Part shown: in pieces, positions 7,615-15,287 of the stretch
Numbering within the stretch: position 1 is the stretch's first letter
Layout of the letters: each line of letters opens with the position of its first letter
Source: Thermoplasmata archaeon
GTDB taxonomy: Archaea; Thermoplasmatota; DTKX01; JAHFTX01
NCBI GenBank assembly: GCA_023265395.1
Contig: JAHFTX010000011.1
Span: 1-48,067 of the forward strand
Direction of reading: 5' to 3'
Length of the DNA: 48,067 nt
Translations under genes and position numbers: made by a program
Notes under the pieces: model-generated
What the model saw: only the letters and a program-made list of their open reading frames with translations
Told to the model about the DNA's origin: nothing
Databases searched by the model: none

Positions 7615-7946
7615 AGTGGAATGCGCCACCCACCGAGCCGTCACCGCGCCGCGCATGAAGCAGGGCTGGGCGGCCCTTCTCACCAGGACGACCTTGCCAC
7701 CCACGTCGAGGTTCATCACATCCGACTCAAAGAGAAAGCGAGATTCGTTCCGCTCGACACCATTTGACCATCCTCAGGCGAGCGCAGCGACCCGCGGCCC
7801 TCGGCTGCTTGCCAGGTGGCACAGCGAATTGGAATGAGGACGGGCCTACTGGGATTCGAACCGGGCTGGGCTCGAGGTCTTCGGTTCTCTCGCTGCGCAC
7901 GAACGCTTGGACCACTCGAGGGTTCGGGGGAACTTGGTGGCAACCC
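7615..7946. other. Intergenic region holding tRNA fragment copy B
   Basis: No convincing gene. The minus strand holds a 42-codon frame beginning MNLDVGGKVVLV near 7720 that could be a remnant, but nothing supports expression. The only recognisable element is the tRNA-derived repeat at 7840-7860, about 90 bases past the end of the AAA/DUF4143 gene. Confidence 0.4.
7840..7860 (-). repeat. tRNA 3'-end fragment, copy B (att-like)
   Basis: On the minus strand this is TTCGAATCCCAGTAGGC followed by CCGT. It is identical to copy C over 24 bases when two bases before and one after are counted. The surrounding sequence does not fold into a complete tRNA. With copy A in the same orientation it brackets a 1.06-kb segment holding the winged-helix gene and its partner. 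Confidence 0.6.
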
Positions 7947-9188
7947 TCACACCCGGGGCCGATGTGCCACGGGAGTCGGACCATCTCCCAACCATGCGCT
8001 AGCCGGCCGCCTCAAGAAGTTCCTCAAGGGGACTCCCTGTCCACCCACGAGCAGTGCACGCAGCGGGTGGAACTCCGTGGTGAAGGCTCCCATCCCCCGT
8101 AGCGAGTCCTTCCGCCGGCTGCTCGTCACCTCTATCGCCATGACCCGTCTCGCTCGGGCCAGGACGTAGTCCACCTCCATCCCGCGTTCGCGCCAATACA
8201 GGACATCAATCCCGCTGCCGGAGAGCTCGTTCACGAGATGTGCCCCGACCGCGCTCTCCACAAGCCGTCCCCAGAATGTCCGGTCCGCGCGCGCCTCATC
8301 GAAGGTAAGTCCCGCCGCAGTGGTGATGAGGGCGGTGTTGAGGGCCAAGAGCTTGGGGCTCGATCCACGCCGGCGTATGCGCGATCCTGCGTACTTTTGG
8401 AGTCCACAGAGCATCCCGGCGCCCGATAGGAGCTCCAGATAGTGGGCGAGCGTCGTGGTGTTCCCTGCACCCTGGAGCTGGCCGAGCATCTTCTGATAGG
8501 AGAGGATCTGCCCCGAATGATCGCATCCGAGCCGGAAGAGTTGGTGGAGCAGTGCCGGCTTGTCGACGCGGGAGAGTTGCAGGACGTCGCGGGAGATCGT
8601 CGTCTCCACGAGCGAGTCCCCCACGTACCGGCTCCAGCGAGGCTGATCCCGCACCAGGCCAGCGGCACCGGGGTAACCGCCGAAGTACAGGTACTCATCC
8701 AAGGTCCAACCAAACGCTCGTTCCATCTCGGAGAGGGACCAGTGCGGGACGCGAACCAGCTCGAACCGGCCCGCAAGACTCTCGGTCAGCCCCTTCTGGA
8801 CCAGAAGCGGCGCCGACGCTAGGAGGATGACCCGAAGCGGAGTCCGCGAAGCGCTATCCCGATCCCACTGGAGCTTGACCTGTTCCGACCATCCCGGGAC
8901 CTTGTGGATCTCGTCCAGCACGAGCAGTGCTCCGCGCCGGCGTGATTCCTCAGCCTGCGTTCGCCCGACCTCCCACTGCTGGTCGATCCATGACGCATCG
9001 TGGAGGGCCGGTCCATCCGCCGTCGCGTAGTGCGCCGGAAGTCCTCCTCTGGCCATCGCTTGGCGGGCAAGGGTCGTCTTGCCAGCTTGACGGGGACCTG
9101 CGAGGACCTGGATGAATCGCCGGCGTTCTCGCAGACGGGACACGATGGTTCGGAGCTGCTGCCGATGGAAGGGGGGGAGGTCACTCAT
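7947..9188 (-). CDS. AAA ATPase with DUF4143 C-terminal domain
   Basis: A 413-residue protein. The AAA_14 domain (1-200) has Walker A GPRQAGKTTL, Walker B LLVLDEIHKVPGW and a sensor-like ILLASAPLLVQ. The DUF4143 domain (200-400) ends with the nuclease-like core YWRERGMEVDYVLARAR and MAIEVTSSRR, with the acidic and basic residues expected of a PD-(D/E)XK-like fold. Such proteins are abundant and mobile in archaeal genomes and are of unproved function. ATG 9188 is chosen as a leaderless start because a TATA-like box is centred 25 bases upstream; TTG 9200 would lie inside the operator array. The protein shares only general family features with the second member at 27855-29234, so this is not a recent duplication. 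Confidence 0.85.
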   Translation of the reverse strand: MSDLPPFHRQQLRTIVSRLRERRRFIQVLAGPRQAGKTTLARQAMARGGLPAHYATADGPALHDASWIDQQWEVGRTQAEESRRRGALLVLDEIHKVPGWSEQVKLQWDRDSASRTPLRVILLASAPLLVQKGLTESLAGRFELVRVPHWSLSEMERAFGWTLDEYLYFGGYPGAAGLVRDQPRWSRYVGDSLVETTISRDVLQLSRVDKPALLHQLFRLGCDHSGQILSYQKMLGQLQGAGNTTTLAHYLELLSGAGMLCGLQKYAGSRIRRRGSSPKLLALNTALITTAAGLTFDEARADRTFWGRLVESAVGAHLVNELSGSGIDVLYWRERGMEVDYVLARARRVMAIEVTSSRRKDSLRGMGAFTTEFHPLRALLVGGQGVPLRNFLRRPASAWLGDGPTPVAHRPRV

Positions 9189-9192
9189 CAGT

Positions 9193-9223
9193 TTACTCAA
9201 TGAACTGAGTAAAATTACTCAAT
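9193..9223 (-). promoter_or_regulatory. TATA box embedded in a dyad operator array
   Basis: Three 7-base half-sites lie in alternating orientation: TTACTCA (9193-9199), TGAGTAA (9206-9212) and TTACTCA (9215-9221). The two direct copies of TTACTCAAT are exactly 22 bases apart, two helical turns. The minus-strand TATA-like AGTAATTTTA lies within the central dyad TGAGTAAAATTACTCA. A regulator bound here would block TBP, so the ATPase gene is probably tightly repressed. Confidence 0.55.
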
Positions 9224-9380
9224 ACTCTAAGTAGTTTACCGTGCCCGAGGCTGGCGGAACGCCCCTTCGGGCCTAGGTCGACCACGCGGGGGGGCGTCAT
9301 CGAGGCCCACGGGCTTCCTGGGGTCCGAGCCCCTTGCTCAGGGTCGCAGTCGAGCCACCTGCCGCTGCGGGTTTGGCCGC

Positions 9381-10586
9381 TCACGAGCGGGGACCGGTAG
9401 GGATGCTGGCGCCATCATCGATGCAGACGACCTCACGTTGGATGGGCGTGGTGACCTCGGGGCCCTGTGGACCGAGGTAGACGTTGATCTCGCTGCGCAC
9501 CCCAAAGCGCCCCGGCAGGTAGACGCCCGGCTCGATGGAGAAGGCCGTCCCCTGCACCAGCGGGCGCACGTCATGGGTCTCGTAGTCGTCGAGGTTGGCC
9601 CCCGAGCCATGGCCGCGGGGTCCCAGCGAATGACCGGTGCGATGCAAGAAGTGCCCCCCCATCGTGGGGTCGCGCGCGTTGAGGAACGCCCGCACCGAAC
9701 GGTCGACCTCGTAGCCCTGCAGCGTCGTCCCCTTGGCGGCCGCCTGTCGGAGCAGCTGCAGCCCGTGATCGCGGGCGTCGCGCACGGCGACGAAGACGCG
9801 TTGCTGCTCGTCGGGGACCTCTGCGCCGACGTACCCGACCCAGGTGATGTCTGCTGGCACCGCCATGGGCTCGGGGATCTTCAGGTCGTAGTCGAGGAGC
9901 AGCCATGACCCCGCCCGGATCGGGCGCGAGCCGGTGGGTGCGGGGCCGTAGTGCGGGATGGCCGAGTTGGGTCCTTCGGCGACGATGGGCACGTAGGGGA
10001 TCACGAAGCCCGCCTTCTGAGCGCGCTGCATCATCCATTCTGCCAGACCGCGCTCGTCGATCGTGCCGCCGGCCCTGAGCGTCGCCCCCACATGCGCGAA
10101 GGCCTCGAGCACCAGCGTGGTCGTCTCGGCGCACGCCAGCCGGTGGGATGCCAGCTGCTCGGCCGAGAAGGTCGCGACCGCTGCTTGGTAGGCGTCGGCG
10201 GAGGAGACAACCTCGACGCCAAAGGACTCGATCAACTCGATGGTCCCCTTGTCGACGCGGGAGACCACCGGGACGTCGCCTCCGGGGGAGTACTCCATCG
10301 CCACGCGGCTGCAGCCGCGCAGCAGGAGCGCCAGCTGCGTGCGGAGCTCCTCGCCGGAGGTGTAGGTCCGAACCTCGTAGGGGCTCTTCAACCGGCCGAG
10401 GTCGACGGTCGAGGCGAGCAGGACGGCAGCGCCGCGCGCGGGCACCCACAGGAAGGTGCGTCGCGTGAGCATCTGCTCGCCACCGAGGGCCTCCTGCAGG
10501 ACGGCATTCATCTTCCAGAAGTCGTAGACCAGCCAGCCATCGATGCGCGATCCCTGGAGCGATGCCTGCGCTGCGCCCAGGTCCAT
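9381..10586 (-). CDS. M24-family metallopeptidase (Xaa-Pro aminopeptidase/dipeptidase-like)
   Basis: A 401-residue cytosolic enzyme expected to remove N-terminal residues before proline or to split Xaa-Pro dipeptides. The N-terminal creatinase-like domain (1-160) is followed by the pita-bread catalytic domain. All five metal ligands are visible: D232 in LLLDYDLKIP, D246 in VPADITWVGY, H319 in RTGHSLG, E352 in FSIEPGVY and E366 in VRSEINVYLG. The length fits the PepQ/PepP group. ATG 10586 is chosen because homology begins with MDLGAAQASLQGSRIDGWLV a few residues later. A longer frame to 10715 would run through the promoter of the divergent gene. No operon partner. Confidence 0.85.
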   Translation of the reverse strand: MDLGAAQASLQGSRIDGWLVYDFWKMNAVLQEALGGEQMLTRRTFLWVPARGAAVLLASTVDLGRLKSPYEVRTYTSGEELRTQLALLLRGCSRVAMEYSPGGDVPVVSRVDKGTIELIESFGVEVVSSADAYQAAVATFSAEQLASHRLACAETTTLVLEAFAHVGATLRAGGTIDERGLAEWMMQRAQKAGFVIPYVPIVAEGPNSAIPHYGPAPTGSRPIRAGSWLLLDYDLKIPEPMAVPADITWVGYVGAEVPDEQQRVFVAVRDARDHGLQLLRQAAAKGTTLQGYEVDRSVRAFLNARDPTMGGHFLHRTGHSLGPRGHGSGANLDDYETHDVRPLVQGTAFSIEPGVYLPGRFGVRSEINVYLGPQGPEVTTPIQREVVCIDDGASIPTGPRS

Positions 10587-10716
10587 GCGCGCCGCAGGTT
10601 CGGGGGAGGTAAGGACCCTTCGCCAGGGCAGAATATCGCGTGGACCGCAGAGGCTAAGAGGCAGGAACGTCGGCGATGGTCCCTCCGCCACGTCCAAGGG
10701 CACCGGCCGGGTCAAC

Positions 10717-10728
10717 GCCTATATAGGC
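10717..10728 (+). promoter_or_regulatory. Palindromic TATA box of the 311-residue membrane protein gene
   Basis: GCCTATATAGGC is a perfect 12-base palindrome that contains TATATA. It predicts a start of transcription near 10748 and a leader of about 18 bases with GAGGATT before ATG 10766. Being symmetric it could also fire toward the M24 gene. Confidence 0.55.
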
Positions 10729-10765
10729 ACAGTCGGATGGTCCGAAACGCGCACGAGGATTCACC

Positions 10766-11701
10766 ATGGGGCTGTTCGGCAAGAAGAAGGACGCGGTGAC
10801 CGACAGCGTCGTCCCGGCCCCCCCTGCGCCCGAGGTCGCAGCCCCCGCCGCCCTCCCCCCTGCAGCACCGTCTCCGGCGTTGACTTCGACCACTGATGCG
10901 CGGATCGACGTCGCACTGAGCAAGGAGCTCGGCGAGGTCGAACGCAGCATCGACCTGTTCGTCAGCCGCGACAGCCGCCCTGGGCTGCTCGACCGCTACA
11001 AGGAGAAGTACGGCGAGGACCTCGACCTGCCCAGCGGCCTCGACTCGTACCGCCACACCTACCTCGAGCCCGAGCTCACCGAGGCGGTCGCCACCACCGA
11101 CATCTCCGCCTCCGACTTCTCCTTCGCCAAGCCCGCCGAGGGGCAGGCCGGCGCCGCGACCGCTGACGTGAACGTCGCGAGTGCCGCGCCGAGCGCCGCA
11201 GCTCCCCAGAAGGCCCCCATCGCAGGGTCCAAGCCAGGGGTCGCAGCCCCAAAGAAACTCCCGCCCGCCAAGAGCCTCTTCGCGCGCAAGTCCGCCAAGG
11301 ACAAGGCCGCAGCGGCCCCGCCGACAGACCCCGCCGAGCCCGGATGGGGCTTCGCGCTCCCCGAGTACCTGACGACCTTCGAGAAGGTCTCCAAGGGGCT
11401 GCCCGGACTGTTCCTCGACTGGACCTGCGTGCCCTTCTACCGCTACGCCAAGGCGCGGCAGGCCTACCGCAACACGCTCTACCTGTACATCCTGCTGGAC
11501 CTTGCCCTCCTGCTCGTACCGTTCCTCCTGCCACTGCTGGTCAAGGTCCTGCTGGGCTGGGTCATGCCCGTCTACCGCGCCTACAGCCGTCGCACCGGCG
11601 TCGCGGCACAGATCGCCGCCGAGAAGAAGCGCCGCGCCCAGGCCGAGAGTGCGGCCAAGGCGGCGGCCGCAGCCGCAGCCACCGCCGCGGGGAACCCCTA
11701 G
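10766..11701 (+). CDS. Hypothetical membrane-anchored protein with disordered N-terminus
   Basis: A 311-residue protein of unknown function. It begins MGLFGKKKDAV, then a Pro/Ala-rich spacer, then a charged helical section (RIDVALSKELGEVERSIDLF, then DSRPGLLDRYKEKYGEDLDL), another Ala/Pro/Lys linker, and a conserved-looking segment near 205-240 (FALPEYLTTFEKVSKGLPGL). One long hydrophobic stretch (about 238-270, LYLYILLDLALLLVPFLLPL) could span the membrane once or form a hairpin. An Ala/Lys-rich tail ends it. The start is supported by the TATA box and by GAGGATT at 8 bases. It converges on the giant lamin-tail gene and shares the tetranucleotide CTAG with its stop codon. Confidence 0.75.
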   Translation: MGLFGKKKDAVTDSVVPAPPAPEVAAPAALPPAAPSPALTSTTDARIDVALSKELGEVERSIDLFVSRDSRPGLLDRYKEKYGEDLDLPSGLDSYRHTYLEPELTEAVATTDISASDFSFAKPAEGQAGAATADVNVASAAPSAAAPQKAPIAGSKPGVAAPKKLPPAKSLFARKSAKDKAAAAPPTDPAEPGWGFALPEYLTTFEKVSKGLPGLFLDWTCVPFYRYAKARQAYRNTLYLYILLDLALLLVPFLLPLLVKVLLGWVMPVYRAYSRRTGVAAQIAAEKKRRAQAESAAKAAAAAAATAAGNP

Positions 11702-14700
11702 GACCCCACGGCCACACCCGGCGTCGGCACGGCGGAGTACCAATCGCGCCCGTCGTCGTGGTCCTCTCCCTCCCACCGGTGGATGGATCGACCCTGGGTC
11801 GCCCGTTGGTCCCAACCGACCTCGAAGCCCTCCCATGCGACGTGGTCCTGCTCGACGCCCAGGGGGTCGACGAGCGTGAGGCTGTCACCGCCATCATCCA
11901 GTCGCAGCGTCACCCCTGCGATGTCGGGCAGCCGTCGCTCCTCCCCCAGCGGCACCGCCGATGATGTCCCAAGGACGACCACTCCGTGGGCTGGGAGCAC
12001 CGAGCCCACCGGCAGGCTCCAGCCACGATCGGAATCGCGCAGCTGCCAACCCGAGAGGTCGAGGGCTCGCCCGCCACGGTTGGAGAGTTCGATGAACTCC
12101 TTGCGCAGGTCCTGGTCGGTGTCGTAGGCGACCTCGCTGATGACCACCGGCGCCACCGGCTGGCTGCGCACCCGCAACGAGGCGACCAGCACGTCGACCG
12201 CGGTCGCCCTCGTGGGCAGCTGGTGCAGCCCCAGGGCGCGAGCGGCCGAGCGCGAGAGGCTGGGCAGCACCAGCGATGCCTGCAGGTCGGCGCCGCCCCA
12301 CTGTCGTCCGAGGAGCTGGCCGAAGGCGCCGATGTTGACGTCGAGTTGCGCCTGCGCGATGCTCAGCCGCGTTGCGCCCAGGTGCATCCCTGGGAGCGGG
12401 AGCGACGTGATCGCCCCCACCTCCAGCTCGGTGGCGATGCGCAACCCCAGTCGTGCCAGCACCGGCTGCGGCAGACTGCCTCCGGAGGGTGCGCCCCCAG
12501 CGAGCGGAGCCGCCCGAAGCAGGCTGGCGAACCATCCACAGAGATGGAACATGGCCGACGGCGGCTCGCGCAGCCGCAGGGCGATGCTCGTGCGTGCGCC
12601 AGCGAGGCCGGTCGGGCCCTCGATCGTCAGGTCCAGGCGGATGCTCACCGCCTGGACCAGCAGGTCCCCTCCCTCGAGGAGTCCCGCGAAGGTCGCCGCC
12701 AGCAGACGTTGCAGCAGCGCCGCACCATCGTCGGGGATCGCCAGGCGCCGGCCCAGCGCCTGCAGGTCGAGCCCGCGCAGCTGCGCGCTCCAGGCATCCT
12801 CGAGGCGACCAAGCAGAACCCGCCAGGGACGGAGGATCCCCCGCGCGTCGACCTCGACGCTCAGCGCGACATCGGGCCGCAGGAACAGAGGGGTGCCGGG
12901 GATGGGCAGCGCCGGCAGGGGCACGTGCAGCAGCTGGCTCAACGACACCGACTCGGTGCGTGGCGCGGTGCGGCTGCCGACCAGCTGCAGGTCGATGACC
13001 CATCCACCGGCGCGCGGATGTGTCTGCAGGCGCACGTGCACCATCGCCGGCTCGATCGCCCGCAACGGGTCGACGACCACCCGTACGGTCGACTCGCCGC
13101 GGTGGACCAGTGCGCTCAGGACCAGGGCGATCCGATGGCCCTCCACGGGCATGCTGACCCAGGGCCGCTCGTTGGCGACCAGGTGCTGCAGACGCACGCA
13201 CAGCTGCACATCGACCGTTCCGAGGCAGACGCTCACCGACTGGCCCAGCGGGTCACCGCGGACCTGCAGGGGCACCCCCCACAGCTGCAGGTCGAAGGAG
13301 GTGGACTCGCGCAACGACGGCCCGTAGACCCGCTCGATGTAGCGCCAGAGCACGCGCAGGGAACGGTCGACGGCGACGTCGGGACCGTCGATCAGCGCGC
13401 GCAGGGCACGGGAGAGGTCGTGCAACAGCCCGACCACCCCGATGTCCCCGGCGCGCTCGAAGGGTTGCCGCAGCCACGCCGCAAGCGCCTCAGCGACCTG
13501 CTGGGCGCCGCTCCAGAGTCGCTGCCAGAATGCGCCCAGCGCCCGCGCGACGGCGCCGACGATCCCGGCCCCTGCCGCCGAGAGGTCGGCGAGCAGACTG
13601 CTGTCCGCTTCCATCGGCACGCCGGCGATCGGTGACCCAAGTGGCAGCACGATGACGCTCTGCCACCGCAGGGGCGCCATCGCGGGGAGCTGCCGGGGTG
13701 CGCCACCGCGATCCTCGAGCGTCAGCGTCCCGAGCGATGCCGCAAGGTCGATGACACAGCGCAGCTCGAACGGACGCACGAGCCCCTGGACGGTGGACTC
13801 GTCGACCGCACCGTCGAGCAGGGACTGCTCGAGCACCCTCAGCGGGAGCAGCGGCTGCAGGTGGTGGAGGATGGTGCACCGCTGGGCGGTCACGGCGATC
13901 GATCCCCCGCTGCTGCGCACGGCGACGAGCCCCGCAGGTGGTCGGGGGGGCGGCTGCAGGAGTTCTTCACTGACGGAGAGTGCCGGCGAGGAGGCCCAGC
14001 TCCGCAGCAGCGCGACCGCCCAGAGGCGCAGCGGGTCCCCGAGCCAGGGCCACAGCCCCTGCTCCGATGCCGCCGCAGGATCCCGCTGCACATCGCCTTC
14101 GAGCGCCGCCGCGACCGTCTCGAGGTGGGCCGCAAGGCCGCTGCGGAGGTCGGGTGCGTCGAGGTCGGTCGAGAGGCGATCGACCAGCGAGTCGACCATC
14201 GGCTCGAGGGCGTGTTGCAGCAAGAGGGAGGTCCCCCCGCTGAGCACACAGCCGCACCCCTGCTGCCAGCGGGCCACCACATCCCCGCCGATGTAGGCGA
14301 GGAGTTGCGGCCCCAACCGGTCGATCGCTGCGTTGAGTGCCAGACGGAGTAGTGCGCGCTCCTCCAACCCTCGCGTGGGTTCTCGCGTGAGTGCTGCAGC
14401 CTGCCACGCCCCCTGCGTCGTCGGGACGTCCGCTGCCTGGGCGGTCGTCGGCAGGCCACTGAGCAGCGGCAGCAGGGAGCCAGGCAACCGATCCCTCGTC
14501 CATCGGGTCGCGGTCCTCTCGACGGTGGTGGTCGGACTCTCGTTGCGGCCGATCCCCTCGGCCAGCGAGGTGGAGAGGAGCCCTTCGAACAGACGGGGGA
14601 CCGGGCCCAGCGGCCCGAAGGCCAGCCGCAGCTGCTGCTCGAGCATCCGCTGGCGCAGCAGGGGATGCTCCAGGAGCAGGTGCCCCTGCCAGCGCGCGGT

Positions 14701-15249
14701 CTGCGAGGGCTCGCCCCGACGACCGGGGTGGCTGGCGACCAGCTCGAGCGTGAGGTCGACCGCACCCTGCGGGTGCACGCGCAGCTGCTCCAGCTGCACC
14801 TGCAGCCGCCACCCCTCGGTCTGCAGGGAGGGCGGCGGTCCACCGACCGAACCGATCGCTGCCACACAGAGGCGCTGCAACCACGGGTCCTCGAGCACGC
14901 CAGGAGTCCCGTTGGCGGTTCCCTGCAGCGGCGGGACCGCGATCCCCTGCCGCTGAGCCTGGTCGAGCGCGGTGTGCAGCAGGGAGGTCAGCCGTAGCGG
15001 GGCCCATCGCTGCAGGAAGAGCACGGTCGGTGCGTCCATGCTCTCGTGCCGCAGCGTTGGGGGGTGCCCCGGTGCCGAAACGAGCACGCCCAGCAGGGTC
15101 GGCAGGAGCAAGAGCAGCAGCAGCGACACCGTCGCGCCCAGCGGGGGCACGCTCCCGCGCTCGTGGCGCATCGGGGCCTGCGCGCGCATGGCCCAGGGAG
15201 GGACCGACCTTGGGGTGGTCGCTACCGGGGCGACCGCAGGCGCAGACAC
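11698..15249 (-). CDS. Giant exported protein with C-terminal lamin-tail domain
   Basis: A protein of 1183 residues. After a basic N-terminus a single hydrophobic segment (about 38-60, VSLLLLLLLPTLLGVLVSAP) acts as signal anchor. Most of the chain (60-1030) is an Ala/Leu/Arg-rich region of long alternating helices and strands that I do not recognise. From about 1036 to the end there is a lamin-tail (LTD) domain: VISEVAYDTDQDLRKEFIEL, LSGWQLRDSDRGWSLP and SLTLVDPLGVEQDHVAWEGF. In prokaryotes this is an immunoglobulin-like fold on exported proteins that bind DNA, sugars or surfaces. GTG 15249 lies 38 bases after the PKD protein gene, so the two are likely one operon; ATG 15189 and 15171 are later alternatives. 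The protein is probably tethered by its N-terminus to the outer face of the membrane. Confidence 0.8.
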   Translation of the reverse strand: MSAPAVAPVATTPRSVPPWAMRAQAPMRHERGSVPPLGATVSLLLLLLLPTLLGVLVSAPGHPPTLRHESMDAPTVLFLQRWAPLRLTSLLHTALDQAQRQGIAVPPLQGTANGTPGVLEDPWLQRLCVAAIGSVGGPPPSLQTEGWRLQVQLEQLRVHPQGAVDLTLELVASHPGRRGEPSQTARWQGHLLLEHPLLRQRMLEQQLRLAFGPLGPVPRLFEGLLSTSLAEGIGRNESPTTTVERTATRWTRDRLPGSLLPLLSGLPTTAQAADVPTTQGAWQAAALTREPTRGLEERALLRLALNAAIDRLGPQLLAYIGGDVVARWQQGCGCVLSGGTSLLLQHALEPMVDSLVDRLSTDLDAPDLRSGLAAHLETVAAALEGDVQRDPAAASEQGLWPWLGDPLRLWAVALLRSWASSPALSVSEELLQPPPRPPAGLVAVRSSGGSIAVTAQRCTILHHLQPLLPLRVLEQSLLDGAVDESTVQGLVRPFELRCVIDLAASLGTLTLEDRGGAPRQLPAMAPLRWQSVIVLPLGSPIAGVPMEADSSLLADLSAAGAGIVGAVARALGAFWQRLWSGAQQVAEALAAWLRQPFERAGDIGVVGLLHDLSRALRALIDGPDVAVDRSLRVLWRYIERVYGPSLRESTSFDLQLWGVPLQVRGDPLGQSVSVCLGTVDVQLCVRLQHLVANERPWVSMPVEGHRIALVLSALVHRGESTVRVVVDPLRAIEPAMVHVRLQTHPRAGGWVIDLQLVGSRTAPRTESVSLSQLLHVPLPALPIPGTPLFLRPDVALSVEVDARGILRPWRVLLGRLEDAWSAQLRGLDLQALGRRLAIPDDGAALLQRLLAATFAGLLEGGDLLVQAVSIRLDLTIEGPTGLAGARTSIALRLREPPSAMFHLCGWFASLLRAAPLAGGAPSGGSLPQPVLARLGLRIATELEVGAITSLPLPGMHLGATRLSIAQAQLDVNIGAFGQLLGRQWGGADLQASLVLPSLSRSAARALGLHQLPTRATAVDVLVASLRVRSQPVAPVVISEVAYDTDQDLRKEFIELSNRGGRALDLSGWQLRDSDRGWSLPVGSVLPAHGVVVLGTSSAVPLGEERRLPDIAGVTLRLDDGGDSLTLVDPLGVEQDHVAWEGFEVGWDQRATQGRSIHRWEGEDHDDGRDWYSAVPTPGVAVGS

Positions 15250-15287
15250 CTGCGGTCTTCAGCGTCGGCCTCGCCGACCGTCGGCAC

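Noticed and set aside
7840-7945. Possible full tRNA gene on the minus strand around copy B
   Set aside because: Only the T-loop to 3' end is tRNA-like. The upstream sequence gives no matching 5' acceptor strand, D arm or anticodon arm, and the T stem does not pair.
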